Position numbers and translations under genes: made by a program. DNA of 45,319 bases from Gallionella sp. (GTDB lineage: Bacteria > Pseudomonadota > Gammaproteobacteria > Burkholderiales > Gallionellaceae), in assembly GCA_003134595.1 (NCBI GenBank), contig PLBS01000092.1:1-45319 (forward strand). The letters run 5' to 3'. A model generated the notes under the pieces. It did not search any database, was not told the origin of the DNA, and was given only the letters and a program-made list of their open reading frames with translations. This document shows, one piece after another, positions 16,217 through 23,473 of the stretch. Position 1 is the stretch's first letter, and each line of letters begins with the position of its first letter.

Positions 16217-16241
16217 ATTCGCACGATGAGACTGTGCGAAT
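16217..16241 (+). repeat. Conserved-loop hairpin 2 (GATGAGACT)
   Basis: A perfect 8-bp stem ATTCGCAC/GTGCGAAT closes the loop GATGAGACT (16225-16233). The stem sequence differs from hairpins 1 and 3, but the loop differs by one base only. Confidence 0.7.
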
Positions 16242-16358
16242 CGGTGCCCCTGCGCCCTGCGGTTGCCAAAATAAAAATCCACGTCAAAACCAGAACCGGT
16301 TGGCAGACTGGGCACCTTTGCCCTATGCCTGTTTTTGACTGACGCGCTCCGCTTGTCT

Positions 16359-16418
16359 CCGGTGTTCAGGAAACCGGGCTGGACGATGAAACTGTCCAGT
16401 CCGTTTCCTGAAATCCGG
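16359..16418 (+). repeat. Conserved-loop hairpin 3 (GATGAAACT)
   Basis: The arms 16359-16384 and 16394-16418 form a long stem with few mismatches (CCGG outer, TTCAGGAAAC middle, CTGGAC inner) closing the loop GATGAAACT at 16385-16393. The loops of the three hairpins are spaced 170 and 160 bp apart. Confidence 0.75.
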
Positions 16419-16694
16419 TGGAACGAGCGGCTTGTTATTGGATACAAGTAATCAATTAGCAGTAAGCGGTTAGTGGTTATCCATTACATGTTTCGGAAAT
16501 GCCTTGCTTAATCCAGTAGCAACGTCAATCAAGAATGGCACGGTAAGCTACCTTATACAATTTCGGTTATTATCGAAACCCTCACCGATCCCGACTGTCA
16601 GCAGCTTCAATGGCCTCGCCGAATCTGCCTGGACGTTCGTTGGGTTGTTGCCGAATTCCAAGGTGCGTACCCGCACTACTGAAAGTTATCGTAT

Positions 16695-17765
16695 ATGAAT
16701 AAGCAAGCACCAGAGATTTTTCAACGCCCCCTCACATCGCTCGATCTGACCGGCTTGCCGCCAACCACCGACGCGGGGTTTGAGGAAGCGGTCATCATGC
16801 AGTACGCCATGCAATACGCTGCAAAGGGCTGGACTGCGGCGGTGGTCGTTAGCGACGGGATGGTGCGCGTTGTCGCGGTGCCGCAACAGGGGATTGAGCC
16901 AAAAACTTACCTGATGGGACTGCTCCATCACGGCTATATCGAAGATGCGCTACCGGGTTTGGAAGCTATGTATGGCATGGTTGATGATCCAGACATTTGC
17001 TTCAACTACGGCGTAGCCCTTTCCGAGCTTGGCCGCGTCGAGGAATCGTTGACACCATTGAACAAGTGCCTCAACCTCGATCCGAGTTACGACAACGCCG
17101 CCATCGCCATCGGGGTTTCATACTCCAAACTGGAACGCTACGACGAGGCAGAACTCGTGCTCAAGGCGGCAGCGAAAATCCAGCCGGATAATGCCCTCGT
17201 CAAACAGAACCTCGCTGCGACTTTGGCTCGGTCTGGAAAGTATGCGGAGGCGTCGCCGTATTTCCGCCAAGCCGCTTCGCTGGCGCCTGATAACCCAGCG
17301 GTGCTGATGGGGTTGGCGCACTGCCTCGACTCGATGGATGCGCACCGAAAGGAAGCGCTGAAGGTCTACAAAGACGTGGTGAAACGGTTTCCGGATTCGC
17401 AATTCGCGGAAGCGGCCAAGCAGATTTTGAATCGGGCCGGGCAGACGGATCTCCGCAAGGTCGTGGATAACGGGCATCGCCCGGATGCGGTTGAATACAT
17501 GATGGGTGCCATGAAGCGGTTCGCCGAAATTCCGCGTGAGCAAGTCGGGCGTGTGGCCATGGAGATCGCTCGGCTTGGTGAGACCGGGCTGGAAATCAAC
17601 AATCCCTTGAAGCGCTATTCGCTCACCAACCTCGACGGGGATTTTTCTGGTCTGCAACTCCTTTGCTACATGCACGTTGGCATGGCGCTATTCGATCCGA
17701 GAGTGGATTGCGGCTCCGGGTTGCAGCGTGAGTACGAGATGGCCAAGGGGATCATCGGCAAGTGA
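16695..17765 (+). CDS. Tetratricopeptide-repeat protein
   Basis: A 356-residue protein. Residues about 90-230 contain at least four TPR units, with typical lines such as CFNYGVALSELGRVEESLTP, AAIAIGVSYSKLERYDEAEL and LVKQNLAATLARSGKYAEAS. The N-terminal 80 residues form a small unknown domain (EEAVIMQYAMQYAAKGWTAA). The C-terminal third is helical and unassigned. TPRs mediate protein-protein contact, so it is likely a scaffold for the two coupled downstream proteins. Its TGA overlaps the GTG start of the next gene. There is no signal peptide, so it is cytosolic. Confidence 0.8.
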   Translation: MNKQAPEIFQRPLTSLDLTGLPPTTDAGFEEAVIMQYAMQYAAKGWTAAVVVSDGMVRVVAVPQQGIEPKTYLMGLLHHGYIEDALPGLEAMYGMVDDPDICFNYGVALSELGRVEESLTPLNKCLNLDPSYDNAAIAIGVSYSKLERYDEAELVLKAAAKIQPDNALVKQNLAATLARSGKYAEASPYFRQAASLAPDNPAVLMGLAHCLDSMDAHRKEALKVYKDVVKRFPDSQFAEAAKQILNRAGQTDLRKVVDNGHRPDAVEYMMGAMKRFAEIPREQVGRVAMEIARLGETGLEINNPLKRYSLTNLDGDFSGLQLLCYMHVGMALFDPRVDCGSGLQREYEMAKGIIGK

Positions 17766-18421
17766 CCCACACCGCCATCTTCGCCGAGCTTGAAGTTGCT
17801 GAACAGGCAGGGCCATTACTTCCAGGCTTGCCTGCCGCTTCATATCCTTCTGGTGACCTGTTGGATGAAGCAGATGAATTCGATGTGCTCTACCACCAAC
17901 GCCGCCACTACAACCGGGAATTCGGCTTCTGCCTATTTACGGCAGAATGCATTTTATCTCTGGCTGTCCTGTGCAAAGGTAAAAAGGTGATCGAAGCCGG
18001 TAGTGGTTCCGGCTGGCTTGCCGACCAGCTTGCGCGACAGGGGATAGCAATCACTGCCGCCGACTGGACGGACTATCGGCAAGCTCGCGAGACGAAGCGC
18101 GGTTATCCAATGCGATCAGTGTATCGCCTCGATCACCACGGCGATGCTGTTGCGCTGCTGCCAGGCAGTTTCGACTTGGTGCTGCTGGTCTGGCCGAACC
18201 ATGACACGCCGTTCGGCGAACAGGTCGCTCACGCGATGCGCTCAGGACAGGTTATGATTCTAGAAGGCGAAGAGAAAGGTGGCAACACTGCAACCGAAAA
18301 GTTTTTCGATGTGCTCAGCGCCGATTTCGAACGCCTCGACGCCGAGACGCTGGCGCTTAACGAATATCACCGCACGTTCCCAGGTTTGCACGACCGGTGG
18401 CAAATATTGAGGAAAAAATGA
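17762..18421 (+). CDS. Methyltransferase-like Rossmann protein
   Basis: A 219-residue protein that starts with GTG at 17762, overlapping the TPR stop. KVIEAGSGSGWLADQLARQG near residue 75 is the glycine-rich motif I of class I SAM-dependent methyltransferases; AADWTDY follows at the end of strand 2, and FDLVLLVWPNHDTPFG is at the motif IV position. The substrate cannot be inferred; the motif IV WPNHD is not a DNA-methylase NPPY/DPPY. It is coupled to both neighbours (GTGA and ATGA overlaps), suggesting a three-protein unit. Homologues encoded beside TPR proteins would clarify the role. Confidence 0.7.
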   Translation: MTHTAIFAELEVAEQAGPLLPGLPAASYPSGDLLDEADEFDVLYHQRRHYNREFGFCLFTAECILSLAVLCKGKKVIEAGSGSGWLADQLARQGIAITAADWTDYRQARETKRGYPMRSVYRLDHHGDAVALLPGSFDLVLLVWPNHDTPFGEQVAHAMRSGQVMILEGEEKGGNTATEKFFDVLSADFERLDAETLALNEYHRTFPGLHDRWQILRKK

Positions 18422-18954
18422 TTGAGGCACCCATTAGTACTCCACCGCAAGCGTACATGGACATCATCAGTTCGCTGATCGACAAAGCGCGGGAACTTCT
18501 GGATGCCGGTGAAAAACTTCAGGCGTTTGCTTTCGTTGGCAATCTGACCTCCAAGCAGGTCATCCCAGTGATGATTCAGCCTGGAAGCGTCGAGGACAAA
18601 GATCAGTCTGCGCGGACGATCCAGTCAGCGGCGTTGGCATTGGAGGCTGATTTTGTGTTTGCGATCATGGAAGCATGGACGCTTCGGCCAGACAAAATGC
18701 GCCAAATGAATGCGATCCTCGACAAGTTTGGAAGCATAAGCGCCTCGCCCTATGCGATAGATACGTGCTCGCTTATGCTGGAAACGAGGCATGGGGTGTG
18801 GGCCGCACAACCGCAGATCAAGCCCAAGGGAATTTCCAAGAAGAAACGGACAATTGGGGTAGTCGAGTTCCGCTATTTCACGGAAGCCGAAGGCCGATTT
18901 GCACATCTGCTACCCAAGAAGGAAGGCGACGAGCCACCGACGATTTTACATTGA
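18418..18954 (+). CDS. Unknown protein, third gene of the TPR operon
   Basis: I chose the ATG at 18418, which overlaps the previous TGA (ATGA) and follows GAGGAAAA; 178 residues. I do not recognise the family. The middle looks like a small alpha/beta domain (LQAFAFVGNLTSKQVIPVMI ... ADFVFAIMEAWTLRPDKM), resembling small sensor-like domains, followed by a strand-rich region ending in VVEFRYFTEAEGRF. The last bases of the gene (18933-18955) recur almost identically at 25754-25776 without a surrounding gene, which points to a lost second copy. Confidence 0.7.
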   Translation: MIEAPISTPPQAYMDIISSLIDKARELLDAGEKLQAFAFVGNLTSKQVIPVMIQPGSVEDKDQSARTIQSAALALEADFVFAIMEAWTLRPDKMRQMNAILDKFGSISASPYAIDTCSLMLETRHGVWAAQPQIKPKGISKKKRTIGVVEFRYFTEAEGRFAHLLPKKEGDEPPTILH

Positions 18955-19026
18955 TTCACTGCAGGATGCGCCGATGAGACTTCTTCTACATCGTTAGACA
19001 ATTCTGTCCAAGGGGAGATAATAAAA

Positions 19027-19515
19027 ATGGGTTTAATTGTTTTGCTGTTGGTTGTTGTCGTAGCTGTGGTGGTCTTTTTAGCTTTTCTCAAAGCAAAGGG
19101 GCAGGGTGGCATTGGCGATCTGGCTTGGCCCTTCTACGCAAAAAAGCCTCTCTCGCAACCTGAGCAAGTTCTCTACTTCCGACTTGTTCAAGCTCTACCA
19201 GAGCATATTATCCTTGCCCAAGTTCAGCTTTCTCGTTTGCTCGGCGTCAAAAAAGGTAACAACTATCAGGCTTGGTTTAACCGCATCAACCGCATGAGCG
19301 CTGATTTCGTAGTGTGCAATAAGGATTCGAGCATTGTCGCCGTCATCGAACTTGATGATGCAACGCACCAGAAAGAAGATCGACAGGCCGCAGATGCAAA
19401 AAAGGACAAGGCATTGGCGTCAGCCAATGTCCTTGTAATTCGCTGGCAGGCCAAGGCAATCCCAGATGTTGCCAACATCCAATCTACTTTTATGAATAAC
19501 ACTACGGTCAAGTAG
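19027..19515 (+). CDS. Membrane-anchored DUF2726 nuclease-like protein
   Basis: A 162-residue protein. Residues 2-22 form one strongly hydrophobic N-terminal helix (LIVLLLVVVVAVVVFLAFL), so it is probably tethered to the inner membrane with the domain in the cytosol. The rest matches DUF2726: LSQPEQVLYFRLVQALPEHI, then SADFVVCNKDSSIVAVIELD with DDATHQKEDRQ and KD after it. The IELDD...R...D...K pattern is that of a PD-(D/E)XK-like nuclease fold. AGGGGAGAT precedes the ATG. The target is unknown. It is not tightly linked to its neighbours. Confidence 0.75.
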   Translation: MGLIVLLLVVVVAVVVFLAFLKAKGQGGIGDLAWPFYAKKPLSQPEQVLYFRLVQALPEHIILAQVQLSRLLGVKKGNNYQAWFNRINRMSADFVVCNKDSSIVAVIELDDATHQKEDRQAADAKKDKALASANVLVIRWQAKAIPDVANIQSTFMNNTTVK

Positions 19516-19663
19516 GGCGCGCCACTTGAATGTTGAAGGGCAGCTTCTAAGAAAGCAATCAACATGAGCGGTAGGCAGATTGGTGTCAGGAAGAGACATT
19601 CGCACCTGTCCGTACTATGATGCACATGCGGACAGACAAAATTGAGGGGCTATCGAGGAATAT

Positions 19664-19786
19664 ATGCAAATCGATATGCATTATTACGCCACATTTGCGT
19701 TGGCTCATTCCGCTGGACTTAAATGGGATCAAGCTTGGGCAATTGCAATAACTGCTCAGTATATTGACGATCCGGATACTGGTTAG
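19664..19786 (+). pseudogene. Truncated DUF6765-like N-terminus (40 codons)
   Basis: An ORF at ATG 19664, preceded by CGAGGAA, encodes 40 residues: it starts MQIDMHYYATFALAHSAGL and continues WDQAWAIAITAQYIDDPDTG before TAG. The opening and the AQYIDD motif resemble the N-terminus of DUF6765 proteins (aspartate/histidine-rich, several hundred residues). Only this segment remains, so it is probably a relic, though a real microprotein is possible. The rest of 19516-19847 holds no other gene, only the short repeat at 19544-19578. Confidence 0.5.
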
Positions 19787-19847
19787 AAGTGCAGGGCCTT
19801 TTCAATTGACGCTGGTTCAGAAGCGAAAACCATCAAAGGACGACCGA

Positions 19848-21002
19848 ATGACCTTGACCCTGAATGATTACCAGCAGATTGCGTTCGAAACAGACGTTTT
19901 GAATAGCGATAAAAAGGACATAAATTTCCCGTTGCTTGGACTGTTTGGAGAAGCTGGTGGTCTATTAAGCGCCCTGAAAAAACATCAACGTGAAGGTGCG
20001 GCCTTTTCTAATTATGAGGCTGTTATAACTGAGGAGATGGGTGACTGTCTCTGGTACTTGGCGAATATCTGTTCACGCATAAACCTTCGCCTTAATGATC
20101 TCGGCTTTTCTGTCTCTCGCGGGAAACGACCGAAAGCGGGCGCAAAGTTACATATTTTAGATTTTGATGACTTGCAAGCCTTTGCGACCACGAACAGGAT
20201 TGCAAAAAACCTAACGGACCTAAAAGTGTTGCTGATTTTGGGAACCAATGTGGGGAAAGTGCTTGGTCTAGCAAATGACGGGAAATCAACTTCGGATCTT
20301 CGGGGGGCGCTACAGGAAGTCCTACATGCAATTGCGGCGGTAGCCGCTCAGGCAAAATTGTCATTAGCAAATGCTGCAGAAAAGAATCTTGAAAAGATAC
20401 AAAGCCGGTGGCCAAAAAAGCAGGTATACCCTCCCTTACTGGATGAAAGTGCATTACCACATGAACAACTCCCCAGAAAAATTGAAATTACGTTCATCGA
20501 ACGAAAGGCGGCCGGGAAGAAAAAATACGTTGTTCAACAATGCAAGGGTTTGAACATCGGTGACCGGCTCACCGACAACAATGTGAAAGACGATGACTAT
20601 CGATTTCATGATGTCTTCCATCTCTCGTATGCAACATTTTTAGGTTGGTCGCCGGTAATACGGGCGCTTTTCAAGGTGAAGCGAAAGAGTGAGCCTGACG
20701 TGGACGAAATTCAAGACGGCGCCCGGGCAATTTTGATTGAAGAAGGTATCTCAACGTGGATTTTCAATAGAGCACACCATGACTTAAAATTATTCCAAGG
20801 TGTTAATTCGGTCGACTATTCACTTTTAAAGACTGTTCATGACTTTACCGTCGGCTATGAAGTAGAAAATAGCTACCTTTGGCAATGGGAAAAAAGTATC
20901 CTGGAGGGATTCAGAGTCTTTCGTGAATTGAAGAAGCATCGCGGAGGAACTGTCATAGCAAATCTTGAAACACACGTATTGAAATACCGAAAGCCTATAT
21001 GA
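19848..21002 (+). CDS. MazG-like protein with MazG C-terminal domain
   Basis: The start is ATG 19848 with AAAGGA 7 bases upstream (384 residues); the open frame upstream has no ribosome-binding site. Residues about 28-80 match the MazG nucleotide pyrophosphohydrolase core (GLFGEAGGLLSALKK ... ITEEMGDCLWYLANI). One usual metal-binding Glu of the ExxE motif appears replaced by Gly (GEAGG in place of GEAGE), so activity may be reduced or changed. Residues about 230-375 match the MazG C-terminal domain (GDRLTDNNVKDDDYRFHDVF ... IEEGISTWIF). MazG enzymes hydrolyse NTPs, dNTPs or modified nucleotides. It is the first gene of the MazG-UDG-TIR-Nmad2-TIR-TIR-SLOG cluster and overlaps the next by ATGA. 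Confidence 0.82.
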   Translation: MTLTLNDYQQIAFETDVLNSDKKDINFPLLGLFGEAGGLLSALKKHQREGAAFSNYEAVITEEMGDCLWYLANICSRINLRLNDLGFSVSRGKRPKAGAKLHILDFDDLQAFATTNRIAKNLTDLKVLLILGTNVGKVLGLANDGKSTSDLRGALQEVLHAIAAVAAQAKLSLANAAEKNLEKIQSRWPKKQVYPPLLDESALPHEQLPRKIEITFIERKAAGKKKYVVQQCKGLNIGDRLTDNNVKDDDYRFHDVFHLSYATFLGWSPVIRALFKVKRKSEPDVDEIQDGARAILIEEGISTWIFNRAHHDLKLFQGVNSVDYSLLKTVHDFTVGYEVENSYLWQWEKSILEGFRVFRELKKHRGGTVIANLETHVLKYRKPI

Positions 21003-21694
21003 CAGATGCTGAAATAATTGTTCGGCGGCTCAGTGCCATAGAGCTACCTAATGTTTTTAATCCATATCGTGACGTCTGCTCTGTCCATGACACACAGGCA
21101 TCTCCCGCGAAGCGTCGTCAAAATCTAATCAGCCAACTGCAAGCTACCATCACCGGGAATATCGATACGATCTGGTTTGGCAGAGACCTAGGCTACCGAG
21201 GAGGACGGAGAACAGGGGTTGCTTTAACTGACGAGGCGCATTTGCCAATTTTGGCTAAAAGATGTGGAAGTGATCGGATAGCCCGCGCGACAAAAGGCCC
21301 CGCCGTCGCAGAACGGACTGCAAATGTGATCTGGCAAGTATTATCAGAATTGCCGTCCCTTCCATTTCTATGGAACGCTTTTCCATTCCATCCCCATGAA
21401 CCGGGTGACCCAATGAGCAATCGTTGTCATTCAAAAAAAGAACTCGCCACGATTTGGCCGCTAAATCTTTACTTGCTTGAAATTTTGCAGCCTACGCGAG
21501 TGATCGCGATTGGAAACGATGCTTATGCGGCCCTAAGCTATCTCGGGCTGCAATGTGAATATGTGCGGCATCCCAGTTACGGTGGGCAATCAGATTTTTT
21601 GCGGGGAGTCCGAAAAATATACAACTTGCCGGAGCGACCAGATTTCCATAAGGCATCATCAAATCATGATCAGAAGGAGTTGGAACTCGCATAA
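20999..21694 (+). CDS. Uracil-DNA-glycosylase-fold protein
   Basis: A 231-residue protein with a UDG superfamily layout: motif 1 region GRDLGYRGGRRTGVALTDEA (61-80), WNAFPFHPHEPG (125-136), IAIGNDAYAALSYLG (169-183) and the HPSYGG loop (191-196) that normally inserts into DNA. The usual GEAPG of motif 1 is GRDLG here, so the catalytic residue pattern is unusual. Typical members remove uracil or other damaged bases. It is translationally coupled to the MazG gene (ATGA overlap), suggesting a joint role in modified-base or nucleotide surveillance. The specificity cannot be told from sequence. Confidence 0.8.
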   Translation: MTDAEIIVRRLSAIELPNVFNPYRDVCSVHDTQASPAKRRQNLISQLQATITGNIDTIWFGRDLGYRGGRRTGVALTDEAHLPILAKRCGSDRIARATKGPAVAERTANVIWQVLSELPSLPFLWNAFPFHPHEPGDPMSNRCHSKKELATIWPLNLYLLEILQPTRVIAIGNDAYAALSYLGLQCEYVRHPSYGGQSDFLRGVRKIYNLPERPDFHKASSNHDQKELELA

Positions 21695-21751
21695 TTAGCG
21701 ATGGAGTGATTGAGGAGAGATTAAAATCTAAAAATTACCAGGGGTAAGAAA

Positions 21752-22225
21752 ATGAGCGGCGAAATACGAAATGTTTTCATCAGTCATGTACACGAAGATG
21801 ACGCAGCATTGAAGGACGTACGCGCTTTGTTGGGTACCCGGGGGTATACCATTCGTGATGGATCAATTCATAGCGGAACTCCTAACGACGCGAAGAACCA
21901 TGACTACATTAAGAATGGGATTTTAACGCCACAAATAAATTGGGCGGGTACGATGATCGTCGTGATCTCTCCTACAACTCACAAGAGTGACTGGGTAAAC
22001 TGGGAAATCGAATATGCCGAAAAACAAGGAAAGCGTATCGTCGGTGTCTGGCTGCAAGGGGCGCAAGAATCAGATATTCCTGAGGCGCTAAAACTATATG
22101 CAGATGCGGTTGTTGGTTGGCAAGCGGACCGAGTTATCGGAGCTATAGAGGGTGAAATAAATAATTGGTCAAATTCCGACGGCAGCGAACGTCCCGCGCA
22201 AACATTACCACGTTATAGCTGCTGA
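21752..22225 (+). CDS. TIR-domain protein (ThsB / DUF1863 type)
   Basis: A 157-residue protein that is almost entirely one TIR-like domain of the DUF1863 type, the family of the Thoeris signal-producing protein ThsB. Visible features are VFISHVHEDDAALKDVRALL at the start (BB-loop region after), a DYIKNGI helix, AGTMIVVISPTTHKSDWVNW, and IVGVWL. Glu85 in WVNWE is placed like the catalytic Glu of NAD-using TIRs. Such proteins turn NAD+ into cyclic ADP-ribose-like signals. AGGGG precedes the ATG at 21752. The gap to the next gene is only 10 bp. Confidence 0.88.
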   Translation: MSGEIRNVFISHVHEDDAALKDVRALLGTRGYTIRDGSIHSGTPNDAKNHDYIKNGILTPQINWAGTMIVVISPTTHKSDWVNWEIEYAEKQGKRIVGVWLQGAQESDIPEALKLYADAVVGWQADRVIGAIEGEINNWSNSDGSERPAQTLPRYSC

Positions 22226-22235
22226 ACGGGCCACA

Positions 22236-22841
22236 ATGCGACTTTACTCGTATGTTGTCGCGCGTGATTATGGGTTTGCGCCGAATCCGTTTCATGGGGT
22301 ATGCACACTCGCAACTTGTAAGCCGGTAATTCGAAGATGCGCCAATGTTGGCGATTGGATTGTGGGCACTGGATCGGAATCTCACGGCCTCACAGGACAC
22401 TTGGTTTTTGTCATGCAGGTATCTGAAAAAATGACCTATAACCAGTACTGGAGCGATCCTCGCTTTCAGAACAAGCGCCCCGATCTTCACGGAAGCCTCA
22501 AACAAGCTTTTGGCGATAACATCTACTATCGTGACCAGACCACCAATGTGTGGCATCAGGCTCCGTCTCACCATAGTTATGCAGACGGAAGCGCGAACTT
22601 AGCCAATATAGAGAACGATACGCAGACGGATTTTATACTTGTGGGCGAACAATTTGCCTATTGGGGTGGAAGTGGCCCTCTGCTTCCAGCCAGATTTCGC
22701 AGGGTCGCTGGCCCGAATATATGCGCAATCCGTGGGCATAAATGCAACTTCCCGCCAGGTTTTGTTGACTCGTTTTTGGAATGGTTCGAGTCTCTAAATG
22801 TGTCTGGTTATTTATATAGACCCAAGCAGTTTAAATTGTGA
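22236..22841 (+). CDS. Nmad2-domain protein
   Basis: A 201-residue protein matching Nmad2 (nucleotide modification associated domain 2): RLYSYVVARDYGFAPNPFHG near the start, TLATCKPVIRRCANVGDWIV with GTGS after it, and a C-terminal GPNICAIRGHKCNFPPGF segment. The family occurs with nucleotide- and base-modification genes in phage and defence loci; its reaction is not known. It is placed between two TIR genes on the same strand, 10 bp after the first and 45 bp before the second. This is a rare hint that the TIR module handles a modified nucleotide. Confidence 0.85.
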   Translation: MRLYSYVVARDYGFAPNPFHGVCTLATCKPVIRRCANVGDWIVGTGSESHGLTGHLVFVMQVSEKMTYNQYWSDPRFQNKRPDLHGSLKQAFGDNIYYRDQTTNVWHQAPSHHSYADGSANLANIENDTQTDFILVGEQFAYWGGSGPLLPARFRRVAGPNICAIRGHKCNFPPGFVDSFLEWFESLNVSGYLYRPKQFKL

Positions 22842-22886
22842 CTGCGAGAGCCGCTTTCCGTCCAAAATGAAACTTTGAAAAATTAG

Positions 22887-23435
22887 ATGTCCAATTCTGG
22901 CCTGCTCAGTATTTTTTCGCAATCGCTCGATGTTCCCGTTAAACGCGAAATTTTCGTGAGCTACCATCACGCTGCCGATCAATCATGTTATGAAGAATTT
23001 TCTCGTGCTTTTCACGATCAATATGAGGTGGTGAATGATAGCTCGCTTGATCGAGACATTGACAGTGACAATCCAGAATACGTGATGCGGAGAATCCGCG
23101 AGAATTACATAAAGGGCACCTCATGCACTATCGTCCTGTGTGGATGGCAGACGCCTTGGCGAAAGTATGTTGATTGGGAGATCAAAGCGTCGTTGGATAT
23201 GCAGCACGGTTTAGTCGGCGTGCTATTGCCAACGAACCCGATACTGGACAACGGAGGCTCGCATAAACCGGATCGTCTGCAAGATAATGTAGATTCGGGA
23301 TACGCGGTCTGGACCAATTGGACTACTTTGTCTGGCGAGGCATTAACAACCGCGATCAATAGTGCTGTCGCGAAATCGAGTGCACTAATCATCAATAATC
23401 GTCCTTTGCTGCAACGTAACGGCGAGCACCCATAA
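22887..23435 (+). CDS. Second TIR-domain protein (ThsB / DUF1863 type)
   Basis: A 182-residue protein with a TIR-like domain at about residues 20-125: EIFVSYHHAADQSCYEEFSR, SLDRDIDSDNPEYVMRRIRE, TSCTIVLCGWQTPWRKYVDW and GVLLP. Glu98 in VDWEI is in the catalytic position, and the domain is a closer match to classical Thoeris ThsB than the first TIR. Residues 126-182 form a short C-terminal tail. No obvious ribosome-binding site is seen except a weak AAAATTAG, so expression may depend on upstream translation. Confidence 0.88.
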   Translation: MSNSGLLSIFSQSLDVPVKREIFVSYHHAADQSCYEEFSRAFHDQYEVVNDSSLDRDIDSDNPEYVMRRIRENYIKGTSCTIVLCGWQTPWRKYVDWEIKASLDMQHGLVGVLLPTNPILDNGGSHKPDRLQDNVDSGYAVWTNWTTLSGEALTTAINSAVAKSSALIINNRPLLQRNGEHP

Positions 23436-23473
23436 TATTGACCATCGAACCACACAAAATAGGGAATAACCGT

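Larger units (their letters stand above)
15707..16694. other. Gene-free hairpin-rich region of the element
   Basis: About 990 bp hold no believable gene; ORFs such as 16010-16342 lack protein-like features. Instead there are many inverted repeats: 15707-15756; arms near 15785 and 15833 (CCATGCCTT/AAGGCATGG); 15972-15992 with 16026-16046; CCAGCGG/CCGCTGG at 16153-16181; and three hairpins with the same loop at about 16055, 16225 and 16385. A second motif, TTTCGCT(T)GTCGCTCA-like, occurs near 15911, 16002 and 16196. Beyond 16440 I see nothing notable up to the TPR gene. This may be a structured RNA or single-strand DNA site. Confidence 0.65.

Noticed and set aside
16010-16342. A 110-residue ORF in the hairpin region
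   Set aside because: It crosses several inverted repeats, has no start signal or domain and looks non-coding.
15700-16450. Integron attC sites
   Set aside because: No RYYYAAC/GTTRRRY core pair and no cassette order; the hairpins share loops instead.
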